Below are positions 1 to 8,037 of a stretch of DNA of 14,999 bases, piece after piece. The translations under genes and the position numbers were made by a program. Positions within the stretch are counted from its first letter, which is position 1; each line of letters begins with the position of its first letter. The notes under the pieces were generated by a model that saw nothing but the letters and a program-made list of their open reading frames with translations, had not been told where the DNA came from and searched no databases. Origin of the DNA: Pseudomonadota bacterium (GTDB taxonomy: Bacteria > Pseudomonadota > Alphaproteobacteria > Caulobacterales > Caulobacteraceae); contig JAEYTM010000334.1 in the NCBI GenBank assembly GCA_023434015.1, positions 1 through 14,999 on the forward strand, in the 5' to 3' direction.

Positions 1-2768
1 GCCTGCACCTCGCCGCAGGCGGCGGTGCGCACGTGGGGGGCGACGCCCTCGTGGGCGAAGCCGGCGCGGATGGCCGCCCACCACCCCTTGAGAGACTCCT
101 CCTTGCGTCGGCCCGGCAGCTTGCCGCAGATCACCAGCCGCTCCCGCGCGCGGGTCAGGGCGACATAGAGCAGGCGCAGGGATTCCTCTTCGTCGCGCCG
201 GGTCCGCAGCTCGCGAGCGGCGGCGCTGGCCGGGCAGTCGGCCTTGGCTGAAGCGCACCACAGGAAACCCCATCCCCTTTCGGGGGTGTCCTCGGTCTCC
301 ATCAGCGGCGAGCTGCGGGCGCCCTGCTGGCTGGTGGTTTCCGGCAGGAAGACGATCGGGGCCTCCAGGCCCTTGGCGCCGTGGGCGGTCATCACCCGCA
401 CCTCGTCGCGGCCACCCTCCAGCTCGCGTTTCACGGTGATGTCGAGGCTGGCGAAGGCGGCGGCGAGGGTCTCGAGGTCGTGGACCCCGCGAGCCTCGGC
501 GGCGATGACCTGGGCCAGGAACTCGTCGAGGGCGTCCTCCGCCTCCCCGCCCAGCCGGCGCAGCAGGCGCGCCCGCATGGAACGTCCCTCGGCGTCGCGC
601 AGGCCGAGCACCAGGCTGTAGAGCTCGAACGGTCGCCGCTGACAGGCCTCCGCCAGCAGCCAGGCGAGGAAGGAGGACGCGGCGTCGAAGTCGGGCGCCT
701 CGTCCGCCCGCGCCCGCAGCGTGTCCCACAGGCTGCCCCTCCGCCCGTGCGCAAGCGCATAGAGCCGGTCGTCGTCCAGGCCCACGAACGGGCTCTTCAG
801 CAGGGCCGCCAGCGTCAGGTCGTCGCCGGGGAACAGGGCGAAGCGCGCCAGGGCCAGCAGGTCGTCGAAGATGATGTGTTCCGACAGCGCCAGCCGGTCG
901 GCGCCGGCCACCGGGATCTTGGCGTGCTTCAGCGCCCTCAGGATGTCCTCGAACAGGGGCCCGCGCTTGCGGACAAGGATCAGCACGTCGCCCCAGCTCG
1001 CCGGCCGCCAGTCGCCGCGCGTCCCGTCGGGCGCCACAGCGTCCTTGTCGAACACGGCGTCGCCGCGGGCCACCAGGTCGCCGATCTCGCAGGCGATGTT
1101 GCGGGCGAGCCGCCGATTGGCGCTCGCGTCGCTTTCGAGGTCCAGCGGCGCGGTCCAGGCGCTGCGCTCCTCCCCGGGCTCGTCCGCCTCCAGCGGCCAC
1201 AGATCGACGCAGCCGCGATGGCCGGCGCGCATGGCAGGATGGCTGAGCGCCTCGATCCCCGGCGGCACGCCCTGGCTGAACACCGCGTCGACGAAGCGAA
1301 GCACGTCCTCGGTGGATCGCCAGGAGGCCAGCAGAGGCGCGCGTTCCGCACGGCGGCCGGAGGCGGCGATCAGCTCCATGTAGCGATCTGTCTCGAGGAT
1401 CAGCCGCCGCGGGTCGGCCCCCTGGAAGGAATAGATCGACTGCTTGTCGTCGCCGACGATGAACAGGTTGCGCTCCAGCGCCGTCACATCGCGCGGCAGG
1501 CCCTCGCCGGAGAAGAACTCGGCGGTCAGGGCGCCGAGGATGTCCCACTGGTCGGGAGCGGTGTCCTGCGCCTCATCGAGCAGGATGTGGTCAACGCCGC
1601 CGTCCAGCTTGTAGAGCACCCAGGCGGCGGCCGGCCGGCTGGCGAGCAGCGCCTTGGTCTTCTCGATCAGGTCGGCGAAATCGAGCGCCCCCGCCGACGC
1701 CTTCTCCATCCGGTAGGCGGTCAGATAGGCCTCGGCCAGCACAAGGGCGTAGGCGGTATCCCAGGCGACCCGCCCGGCCCGGAGCGCCTTGCGGGCCTCC
1801 TCCAGGTGATCCTGCTCGGCCAGCAGGCGGCTCCGAAGGCCCTCGTGGGGCTTCAGCCCCGAGGTCTTGGCGATCCAGGTGGCCGGCGTGCCCTCGCCGC
1901 GATCGGTGAAGAACGGGACCAGCGCCCCGGCGAAGGTGAGCTGCGGGTCGGCGGCCGCCTTCGCCAGTTGGCGGGCGCACTTCTGGTCGGTCACGCCGCC
2001 CTGCCGCAGCACCTCGGCCGCCTGCCGCCACAGATCGAGATCGAGGGCCGCCAGGGCGTCCCGCTCCATCGCCTCCGGATCGAGTTCGCGCGGCAGCTCG
2101 CACGCATCCCACACCCAGTCGAGGGCGCCCTGCAGCCCGCCCTCGCGGGCCAGGAAGGCCTGCAGGCTCCCGCGCCGGGCCTCGAAGCCCAGGAACATCT
2201 GATGGAAGGACGCGAAGTCGAGGGCCACGGAAAACCGGGCGTAGGCGTCGGCCACCGCGCCCTGGCCCTTCATCGCCATCTGCGCCACGCCCCGCCGCGC
2301 GGCCGCGGCGATGGCCGCCGAGGCGCTGTCGTCCATCACCCGGAAGCTCGGCGAGACCCCGGCCTCCAGCGGGAAGCGGCGCAGCAGCTTCTCGCAGAAG
2401 GCGTGGATGGTCTGGATCTTCAGCCCGCCCGGCGTCTCCAGCGCCCGGGCGAACAGGGAGCGGGCGGCGGACAGGCGCTGGGCGTCATAGGCGCCCGGCG
2501 AGCGCCCCTCCAGGTCGGCGAGTTCGGCCCTCAGCACGTCGTCGGCCATCACCGACCAGTCGCCCAGCCGCCGATACAGGCGGCGCTGCATCTCCGCGGC
2601 GGCGGCCTTGGTGTAGGTGCCGCAGAGGATGGTCTCCGGTGCGGCGTGCTCCAGCAACAGACGCGCCACCCGGTCGATCAGGGTCTTGGTCTTGCCGGAC
2701 CCGGCGTTGGCCGTAACGAAGGCTGAGATACGCGGGTCGGCTGCGACGCGTTGTGGATCGAGGGTCAT
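1..2768 (-). CDS. addA: Double-strand break repair helicase-nuclease AddA, alphaproteobacterial type (3' end outside window)
   Basis: This is the helicase subunit of AddAB, the functional equivalent of RecBCD. It unwinds and resects double-strand ends so that RecA can load. The 922 codons present read without a stop. UvrD/RecB superfamily 1 motifs appear in order: Walker A ANAGSGKT (20-27), the GTYTKAAAAEM motif Ia region, Walker B LDEAQD (D398, E399), motif III GDDKQSIYSFQG (from 439), and motif VI LLYVALTRARER (866-877). The family is about 1,150 residues long, so the missing C-terminal part should hold the RecB-type nuclease domain; nuclease activity cannot be judged here. The ATG lies in an ATGA overlap with the addB stop, and a purine-rich GAGGGGGAGGA tract sits just upstream. 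The gene is the last of the minus-strand operon visible here. The helicase identity is certain; the assignment as addA rather than another UvrD-like helicase rests on the adjoining addB. Confidence 0.96.
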   Translation of the reverse strand, partial: MTLDPQRVAADPRISAFVTANAGSGKTKTLIDRVARLLLEHAAPETILCGTYTKAAAAEMQRRLYRRLGDWSVMADDVLRAELADLEGRSPGAYDAQRLSAARSLFARALETPGGLKIQTIHAFCEKLLRRFPLEAGVSPSFRVMDDSASAAIAAAARRGVAQMAMKGQGAVADAYARFSVALDFASFHQMFLGFEARRGSLQAFLAREGGLQGALDWVWDACELPRELDPEAMERDALAALDLDLWRQAAEVLRQGGVTDQKCARQLAKAAADPQLTFAGALVPFFTDRGEGTPATWIAKTSGLKPHEGLRSRLLAEQDHLEEARKALRAGRVAWDTAYALVLAEAYLTAYRMEKASAGALDFADLIEKTKALLASRPAAAWVLYKLDGGVDHILLDEAQDTAPDQWDILGALTAEFFSGEGLPRDVTALERNLFIVGDDKQSIYSFQGADPRRLILETDRYMELIAASGRRAERAPLLASWRSTEDVLRFVDAVFSQGVPPGIEALSHPAMRAGHRGCVDLWPLEADEPGEERSAWTAPLDLESDASANRRLARNIACEIGDLVARGDAVFDKDAVAPDGTRGDWRPASWGDVLILVRKRGPLFEDILRALKHAKIPVAGADRLALSEHIIFDDLLALARFALFPGDDLTLAALLKSPFVGLDDDRLYALAHGRRGSLWDTLRARADEAPDFDAASSFLAWLLAEACQRRPFELYSLVLGLRDAEGRSMRARLLRRLGGEAEDALDEFLAQVIAAEARGVHDLETLAAAFASLDITVKRELEGGRDEVRVMTAHGAKGLEAPIVFLPETTSQQGARSSPLMETEDTPERGWGFLWCASAKADCPASAAARELRTRRDEEESLRLLYVALTRARERLVICGKLPGRRKEESLKGWWAAIRAGFAHEGVAPHVRTAACGEVQ

Positions 2769-5700
2769 TCCTCCCCCTCGTCACCGCTGGTGGACCATTC
2801 GAACACCCGCGCCAGGTGGTCGTAGTCGCCGTGCCGGTCGCGCACGAACTGCGGCGCGGTGCGAGAGACATAGGCGCGGTCCGGATCTCGGAACTGGCGG
2901 ACCAGGGCCTTCAGCCCCTCCAGCGCCTTGTCGGCGGCGTCCTGGCTTTCCTCGCCCGCCGTGGCGCGGACCTCCTCCCGGCCGGCGGGCCTGCGGCCGG
3001 TGATCTCCAGATAGGTCAGCTCCCCGGGGCGGGCGCGGCCGATCTCGGCGAAGCCGCCGTGGGCGAGGATGGCCGCGGTCAGGGTGAGCTGCGGCGAGAA
3101 GCCCGCGTCGACCACCTTCTGCGACGGGGCCTTGCCGGTCTTGTAGTCGAGGATGTGGCCGAAGCCTTCGGGCGTGACCTCGATCCGGTCGGCCTTGGCG
3201 GCGACGGTGAACGGCAGGTCATCGACATCGATCGTCAGGACCCCCGTCTGTTCGACCCAGATCGACCGGCCGTCGGCCCGTCGGCGCGCCTCCAGCTCGG
3301 CGACCCAGGCGGCGGCTTCGCGGGCCAGGGCCGCCTCGCGGGCCAGGGCCTCGCGCGGCATGCCGGCCTTTTCCAGTTCCGCGACGTACAGGGCCTCGAA
3401 GATCGCCGCCGCGTCGGCGGGCAGTTCGCGCGGATGGTCGAGCACGAACTGCTCGAAGGCCGCGTGGATCGCCGTGCCGCGGGCCCTGGCCTCCACCGGC
3501 TCGTCGGGACGATCCATCGGGCGGAAGTTGAGGATGTCGCGCGCCCAGACCGCGTAGGGGTCGCGGGTCAGGGTCTCGACGCGGGTGACGTAGAGCTTGT
3601 CCGGCCGGTCGGCGAGCGGCGGGACCGGCGCCGGCCGGCGGCCGGGCGAATAGTCCGAAGGCGCGTCCAGCCCGCGCGCCCAGGTCAGAACCTCCGGCCG
3701 GCCGGCGATCTCCACGCCGGCGCCCCGGGCCAGCGTCTCCAGCCGCCACAGCCAGCGGGACTTCACGCTCGGCGCGCCTTCCCGGCGCTCGGAATGCAGC
3801 AGGATCACCTCCGGCGCGCAGGCGGCCTGGGCGAAGTCGTGGGCGGCCAGGCCCACGCGGCGTTCCGGCGGCGGCAGGCCCAGGGTCCGGCGCATAGGCC
3901 GCGACAGGAAGGGATCGAGCGGCGCGCCGCGCGGCCACACCCCCTCCTCCAGTCCGGCCACCACCAGCCGGTCGGCGCGGACCAGCCGGGCCTCGATGGC
4001 GCCGAGAATCCGCAGACGCGGATGAGTGGCGCCGCCGGTGCGCACCGTCTCGCCTTCGGTCAGCCGGCTCAGCAGGTCGGCGAAGCCTCGCGGGCTGGCG
4101 GGCGGCAGGCCCTCGCTCTCCTGGATCAGCGCGGCGAGCATCCGGCTCATCGCTTCGCCGCCGGGGCCGTTCCACAGGTCGCCGACCCCGCCGGCCGTAT
4201 CCGCGGCGAGGGTCTCCATCGCGGAGGCGAGGGCGCGTGCGCCTTCCGCGGGCGGCGCGAGGCCGTCGGCATAGGGGGCCGCCAGGATTTCAGCGACGCG
4301 CTTCAACGCGAGCACCAGCGCGAGGGCGTCGCCGCGCCCCTCCAGCTTCCGCTCCAGGCCCGCCCAGTCCTGCGGCCGGGGACCGCGAAGGCCGTAACGC
4401 TCGAGCGCCTCGCGCCGTCGGGCCAGTTCGCCCCGATCGAGGCCAAGGCGGGTGTCAGGGTGTTTCAGCAGGCCGAGCAGGGTGACCGGGTCGAGCGGAT
4501 CGACGGCGGCGCGGGCGGCCAGCCCGGCCAGGGCGCCGCAGCGGCATCCGGCCAGGGCCTCGCCCGCCGAGGAGTCCGGGGCGATCCCCCACCGGGCCAG
4601 TTTCGCGGCCACCCGCCGGGCCAGGGCCTGGTCGGGGGCGACCAGGGCGGCGGTACGCTCCGGAATCTCCAGGGCCTCCCGCAGCAGCAGGGCGGCGACG
4701 GTCGCGGCTTCCTCCTCCGAACGGGCGGAGACCAGCGACAGTCCTTTCAGGCCTTCCTCAATCGGATCGACCCCGTCCGCGTCGGCCTCCAGACGAAGGC
4801 GTTCGATGGCGTGGAGCCAGTCAGCCGTGGCCTCGGCAGGGCGCAGGGCCTCGTTGACCACCCGTCGGCGCCAGCGCCCCTGGGCGTGGAAGGTTTCCGA
4901 GGCCGGCCAGGTGGCGACGTCGGCACGATCCACGCCCGCGCGGCCAAGCAGCCGGCGCATGGCGCCCTGGGGATGCTGCTCGCCGACCTGGGCCCAGGCC
5001 TTTTCGGCCAGGCTGTCGTCCAGGCCGGGCAGCACCACGCAGCCCTGCGGCGCGCGGGCGATCACCGCCAGCAGGTCGGCTGTGGCCGGCGCGGTGCCGG
5101 TGGAGCCGGCGGCGATCAGCACACCCTGGGGCGGCCGGGCGTCCCAGGCTTCGGCCAGCCGGCGCAGCAGCTTCACCCGTCGCTCGCTGACGTCGGCGAC
5201 GCCCAGTTCGGCCAGCCGCCGCGGCCATTCGCCAAGCGCCGTCTCCAGGAAGTCGCGCGACACCCGCCAGTGCTCGGCGAGGTCAGCCTCGACGAGACCC
5301 GCCAGCTTCTCCCCGGCGTCCACTTCCTCGATCTGCAGGCTGTCGAGGAAGCCGCCCAGCGCATCCGCCAGTTCCAGGGCGGCTGAGGCCGAGAGTTCAC
5401 GGCCGGGCAGCAGGTCGGCGTGCTCGGCCACGAGGCGGGTCAGTTCGAAGCGGCGCCGCAGGGGCGCGATGGCCGCGGGCAGGTCGAGCGCCAGGTCTCC
5501 CGGCTCGAATGGCGGCTCGCCCTCCTCCAGGTCGCCCAGCGGCCGCATCTGCGGCGGCAGCACCGCCCGGCCCTCCGCCGCGGCGACAAAGGCGGCGGCC
5601 AGGGCGCGCGCCCCCCGCCGGGTCGGCGTCAGTACGATAGCCTGCGAGAGGGCCTCGGGCCCGAGGGGCGAAAGCGCGTCGTGCAGCCCGCGGGCCAGAT

Positions 5701-5782
5701 CGAGGGCGAAAGGCCGGTGCGCCGGGATGCTGAACCAGCGCGAACCCTGCCGCCGGAAAAAGGCGCCCGGCACGCCGCTCAT
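2765..5782 (-). CDS. addB: Double-strand break repair protein AddB, alphaproteobacterial type
   Basis: This is the second subunit of the AddAB end-resection complex, 1,005 residues. The C-terminal third is a PDDEXK/RecB-type nuclease: RGTAIHAAFE with H773, KADRIEV with D865, and DYKTGKAP with D879 and K881, the usual H, D, D-x-K series. The N-terminus has only IVLTPTRRGARAL where ATP-binding relatives have a Walker A loop, so the helicase-like half is probably catalytically dead. The few cysteines lie upstream of the nuclease domain, and none falls in the last 230 residues. The iron-sulfur cluster known from Bacillus AddB therefore looks absent. I chose the ATG at 5782 because it overlaps the murU stop as ATGA and gives the expected N-terminus; the same frame stays open further upstream but only through the murU gene. 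It overlaps addA by four bases, which suggests coupled, near-stoichiometric translation of the two subunits. Confidence 0.95.
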   Translation of the reverse strand: MSGVPGAFFRRQGSRWFSIPAHRPFALDLARGLHDALSPLGPEALSQAIVLTPTRRGARALAAAFVAAAEGRAVLPPQMRPLGDLEEGEPPFEPGDLALDLPAAIAPLRRRFELTRLVAEHADLLPGRELSASAALELADALGGFLDSLQIEEVDAGEKLAGLVEADLAEHWRVSRDFLETALGEWPRRLAELGVADVSERRVKLLRRLAEAWDARPPQGVLIAAGSTGTAPATADLLAVIARAPQGCVVLPGLDDSLAEKAWAQVGEQHPQGAMRRLLGRAGVDRADVATWPASETFHAQGRWRRRVVNEALRPAEATADWLHAIERLRLEADADGVDPIEEGLKGLSLVSARSEEEAATVAALLLREALEIPERTAALVAPDQALARRVAAKLARWGIAPDSSAGEALAGCRCGALAGLAARAAVDPLDPVTLLGLLKHPDTRLGLDRGELARRREALERYGLRGPRPQDWAGLERKLEGRGDALALVLALKRVAEILAAPYADGLAPPAEGARALASAMETLAADTAGGVGDLWNGPGGEAMSRMLAALIQESEGLPPASPRGFADLLSRLTEGETVRTGGATHPRLRILGAIEARLVRADRLVVAGLEEGVWPRGAPLDPFLSRPMRRTLGLPPPERRVGLAAHDFAQAACAPEVILLHSERREGAPSVKSRWLWRLETLARGAGVEIAGRPEVLTWARGLDAPSDYSPGRRPAPVPPLADRPDKLYVTRVETLTRDPYAVWARDILNFRPMDRPDEPVEARARGTAIHAAFEQFVLDHPRELPADAAAIFEALYVAELEKAGMPREALAREAALAREAAAWVAELEARRRADGRSIWVEQTGVLTIDVDDLPFTVAAKADRIEVTPEGFGHILDYKTGKAPSQKVVDAGFSPQLTLTAAILAHGGFAEIGRARPGELTYLEITGRRPAGREEVRATAGEESQDAADKALEGLKALVRQFRDPDRAYVSRTAPQFVRDRHGDYDHLARVFEWSTSGDEGEE
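3318..3353. repeat. Two-copy 18-bp tandem repeat inside addB
   Basis: Two adjacent 18-base units (3318-3335 and 3336-3353) share their first 15 bases. On the coding strand they encode the repeated alanine-rich helix ALAREA-ALAREA at about residues 810-822 of AddB, just before the nuclease core. The repeat keeps the frame and probably arose by slippage or local duplication in GC-rich DNA. It need not have a function. Confidence 0.6.
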
Positions 5783-6492
5783 CGCAGCCGCGCCTCGGCC
5801 GCCTCCCGCGCCGCGGGATCGCCGACGTGCATCCAGTAGGCGTCCATCACCGCGCCGTGCAGCCGACCCTGGGCCTGCAGCCGCCGCCAGGTGGGGGCGA
5901 TCGGGAAGGCGACATCCGGCTCGCCGTCGAGAATGGTCGGCTTGAGGATGCCGAAACCGACGTTGGCGTAGGGCGTGGTCACCTGCGGGTCGGTGGAATG
6001 GGTCAGGCGGCCGGCCTCGTCCATGAAGAAGCCCTGCGGCCCGCCGAAGCCCAGGCCGTGGCCGCGCCGGGCGAGCAGGAGCAGCAGGTCCATCCGCTCC
6101 GGATCCCAGGCCCGCTTCAAGGTTTCGAGCGGCGCATCCCGCTCCTGCGTCCACAGGGAATCGATGTTGGCCAGGAACACCGGCGCCTCACCCAACAGAT
6201 GACGGGCATGCCGGATGCCGCCGCCCGAATCCAGCAGCCCGCCACGTTCGTCGGAGAACAGTATCTCGAGGTCCGTGCGCTGGCGCAGGTGGCTTTCCAT
6301 CTGGTCGGCGAAGTGGTGTACGTTGACCACCGCGCGATCCACGCCCGCCTCGACCAGCCGGTCGAGCACGCGGTCCACGAGGGCGCGTCCGCCGACCTGG
6401 ACCAGCGCCTTCGGCCTGTGATCCGTCAGCGGCCGCATGCGGGTGCCGAGCCCCGCCGCGAGCACCATCGCTGTCGTCGGACCCGCCGTCAC
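5779..6492 (-). CDS. murU: Nucleotidyltransferase, probable N-acetylmuramate-1-phosphate uridylyltransferase MurU
   Basis: MurU converts MurNAc-1-phosphate and UTP to UDP-MurNAc in the recycling pathway that bypasses de novo, fosfomycin-sensitive UDP-MurNAc synthesis. The 237-residue protein is a sugar-phosphate nucleotidyltransferase: it has the loop AAGLGTRMRPLT (12-23) with P27-K28 downstream, the DSGGGI segment (88-93), and a metal-binding N109-I-D111 in FLANIDSLW. The length fits the MurU group and is shorter than glucose-1-phosphate uridylyltransferases. Function is assigned mainly from the upstream kinase gene, the partner MurU needs; by sequence alone a mannose-1-phosphate guanylyltransferase-like role is possible. 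The GTG start at 6492 is chosen because a perfect AGGAGG lies 7 bases upstream and it overlaps the amgK stop as GTGA. An ATG eight codons further in is the alternative. The stop overlaps the addB start as ATGA. Confidence 0.85.
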   Translation of the reverse strand: MTAGPTTAMVLAAGLGTRMRPLTDHRPKALVQVGGRALVDRVLDRLVEAGVDRAVVNVHHFADQMESHLRQRTDLEILFSDERGGLLDSGGGIRHARHLLGEAPVFLANIDSLWTQERDAPLETLKRAWDPERMDLLLLLARRGHGLGFGGPQGFFMDEAGRLTHSTDPQVTTPYANVGFGILKPTILDGEPDVAFPIAPTWRRLQAQGRLHGAVMDAYWMHVGDPAAREAAEARLR

Positions 6493-7580
6493 CGGCGCGC
6501 CTCCTGCGGCACATGGCGGTCCATCCAGGTCTTCAGCGGCGCCATCTCGGGGTCCGTCAGGCAGCGGTCCAGATAACCCCACAGTCGCGGCATGAAGGCG
6601 GCGTAGCGCGGCTTGTTGTCCCGGGTCACCAGCCGGGCGAAGATGCCGAGGATGCGGGCGACGTTCAGCGCCCCGAGGGCATGGTAGTCAGCCAGGAGCT
6701 GGGCGCGGTCGATCCCCGGCCGCAGCTCGAAATAACGGGCCAGGGCGGCGGCCTCCCGGGCCGGCGAGACGTCGCGTCGGGCGTCGTGCAGCAGCATCGA
6801 CAGGTCCCAGGCCGGATGGGCCTTCAGCGCATCCTGGAAATCCAGCAGGCCGACCCGGGCGGCGCCCTCGCGCCGGGGCATCCAGATCAGGTTCTCGGCG
6901 TGATAGTCGCGGTGGCAGAAGACGCTGGCGCCAGCCGCGCCCCGCGCCCGGATCGGCGCCCAGATCGTCTCCCAGTCGGCCAGGGCGGCGGCGTCGAAGG
7001 CCAGCTCGGGTTTCAGCCTGGGCAGCCATTCGACGAACAGGGCGTCGGCGGTCTGCAAGGCCACCTCGTCATAGGTCAGCAGGGGCCAGACGACGCCGTC
7101 GATCTCCAGCACCTCGGGAGGTTCGACCTCGTGCAGGCGCACCAAGGCGGCGATGGCGTCGTCGTACAGCGGCGCCTCGTCCTGACCGCCCTCGATCAGC
7201 CGGGCGAACAGGTCGTCGCCGAGATCTTCAAGCACCGCCAGGCCGGCGGCGGCGTCATGCGCCAGGATGCGGGGCGCGGACAGGCCCTGGGCGCGCAGCC
7301 AGCCGGCCGTGGCGACGAAGGCGTCGACCCGTCCCGCCGCCAGCCGGGCCAGGGCGTTGTAGCCGGCCTCCCGCCGTTCCTGCGGCGTCGCGCGCGGACC
7401 ACAGGGCGCGCTCTCCAGGGCCGGCGGCTGATCCATGAAGATCAGGCTGCTTCCGTCGGGCAGGTGGAGACGCTCGTAGCGACGCGTGGAGGCGTCGCCG
7501 GTCAGCGGCTCCCGCCGCGCCGCGCCGAAACCCTTCGCCTGCAGGAAACCGGCCTTCTGCGCCTCACGTTCGGAGTTCAA
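6489..7580 (-). CDS. amgK: Anomeric sugar kinase AmgK (MurNAc/GlcNAc kinase, aminoglycoside-phosphotransferase fold), TTG start
   Basis: AmgK phosphorylates MurNAc (and GlcNAc) at the anomeric carbon, feeding MurU encoded just downstream. The 363-residue protein has the APH-family pattern: a GDASTRRY nucleotide-binding loop (28-35), VLEDLGDDLF, a Brenner-type HRDYHAEN (223-230, catalytic D225), and LLDFQD with metal-binding D247. APH-fold proteins are often labelled aminoglycoside kinases; the adjacent murU makes the cell-wall sugar role much more likely than drug resistance. The start is unusual. The only in-frame ATG near the N-terminus (7640) would overlap tsaE by 77 bases and add about 20 unlikely residues. 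A TTG at 7580 has AAGGA seven bases upstream and gives an N-terminus that soon reaches the conserved GDAS motif. With this start the gene overlaps tsaE by 17 bases, and its stop forms a GTGA overlap with murU. Confidence 0.88.
   Translation of the reverse strand: MNSEREAQKAGFLQAKGFGAARREPLTGDASTRRYERLHLPDGSSLIFMDQPPALESAPCGPRATPQERREAGYNALARLAAGRVDAFVATAGWLRAQGLSAPRILAHDAAAGLAVLEDLGDDLFARLIEGGQDEAPLYDDAIAALVRLHEVEPPEVLEIDGVVWPLLTYDEVALQTADALFVEWLPRLKPELAFDAAALADWETIWAPIRARGAAGASVFCHRDYHAENLIWMPRREGAARVGLLDFQDALKAHPAWDLSMLLHDARRDVSPAREAAALARYFELRPGIDRAQLLADYHALGALNVARILGIFARLVTRDNKPRYAAFMPRLWGYLDRCLTDPEMAPLKTWMDRHVPQEARR
6500..6505 (-). promoter_or_regulatory. Consensus ribosome binding site that fixes the murU GTG start
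   Basis: The minus strand reads AGGAGG, then seven bases, then GTG at 6492-6490. It is embedded in the last codons of amgK, where it encodes part of Gln-Glu-Ala. It is the strongest Shine-Dalgarno match in the operon and favours the GTG over the internal ATG at 6468. Confidence 0.75.
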
Positions 7581-8037
7581 TCCCGCGTCCTTCCCAGGCG
7601 CCGTGCGGCGTGAGCCGCACCCGCCGTCCGCCAGCGTCATCGATCAGGCCGATCTCTATATCGAGTCGGTTCGGCGGCAGGCGGCCATGCAAGCGCTCCG
7701 GCCATTCGATCGCCACCGCCCCATCCTCCAGGGCCTCGTCCAGGCCGATCTCATAGGCCTCGTCCGGGTCCGACAGGCGATACAGGTCGAAGTGGGCGAG
7801 CTTCAGCCGCGGTCCCTCGTAGAACTGCACCAGGGTGAAGGTCGGGCTGGGCACCTCCTCCTCGGCGGTCGTCAGCGCGCGCACCAGGGCCCGCGCCAGG
7901 GTCGACTTGCCGGCGCCCAGGGGGCCCGACAGGCAGACCGCGTCGCCTTCCTGCAACGCCGCGGCGACGGCGGCGCCCAGCCGCGCGGTGGCCGCCTCGT
8001 CGGCCAGCCGGAAATCGCCCTCGGCCGCGACGATCAT
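7564..8037 (-). CDS. tsaE: tRNA t6A37 threonylcarbamoyladenosine biosynthesis ATPase TsaE
   Basis: TsaE is the P-loop ATPase that works with TsaB and TsaD to install threonylcarbamoyl on adenosine 37 of ANN-decoding tRNAs in the cytoplasm. The 157-residue protein has the family's full set of motifs: Walker A GPLGAGKST (38-46, K44), PSPTFTLV (63-70), HFDLYRL (82-88) and IEWPERL (110-116). The length is typical. The ATG at 8037 forms an ATGA overlap with the stop of the upstream acyltransferase gene, which decides the start; no strong Shine-Dalgarno is visible, consistent with translational coupling. The 3' end overlaps amgK by 17 bases. tsaE beside amgK-murU is an arrangement I recall from several alphaproteobacteria. 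tsaE is normally essential or near-essential, so the operon is probably expressed constitutively. Confidence 0.96.
   Translation of the reverse strand: MIVAAEGDFRLADEAATARLGAAVAAALQEGDAVCLSGPLGAGKSTLARALVRALTTAEEEVPSPTFTLVQFYEGPRLKLAHFDLYRLSDPDEAYEIGLDEALEDGAVAIEWPERLHGRLPPNRLDIEIGLIDDAGGRRVRLTPHGAWEGRGIELRT
7588..7592 (-). promoter_or_regulatory. Ribosome binding site supporting the amgK TTG start
   Basis: The minus strand reads GGAAGGA (7594-7588), with AAGGA ending seven bases before the TTG at 7580-7578. The spacing equals that of the consensus site before murU. It lies inside the 3' end of tsaE and is the main reason for choosing TTG over the distant ATG at 7640. Confidence 0.65.

Noticed and set aside
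240..300. Possible frameshift in addA where the translation looked less familiar
   Set aside because: Reading codon by codon, the frame is continuous from the ATG at 2768 through this stretch into the conserved LLYVALTRA motif, with no stop.
381..5386. Very long plus-strand open frames (781 and 877 codons) across 381-2726 and 2753-5386
   Set aside because: They are antisense to addA and addB, are rich in Arg, Gly, Gln and Pro, show no domain, and arise because high-GC third positions remove stops from the opposite strand.
5783..6154. A 124-residue N-terminal extension of AddB from an ATG at 6154
   Set aside because: It would read through most of murU in another frame. The ATG at 5782 in the ATGA overlap gives the expected AddB N-terminus.
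6489..7580. Aminoglycoside resistance phosphotransferase
   Set aside because: The fold is shared, but the adjacent murU and housekeeping operon point to the wall-sugar kinase AmgK instead of drug modification.
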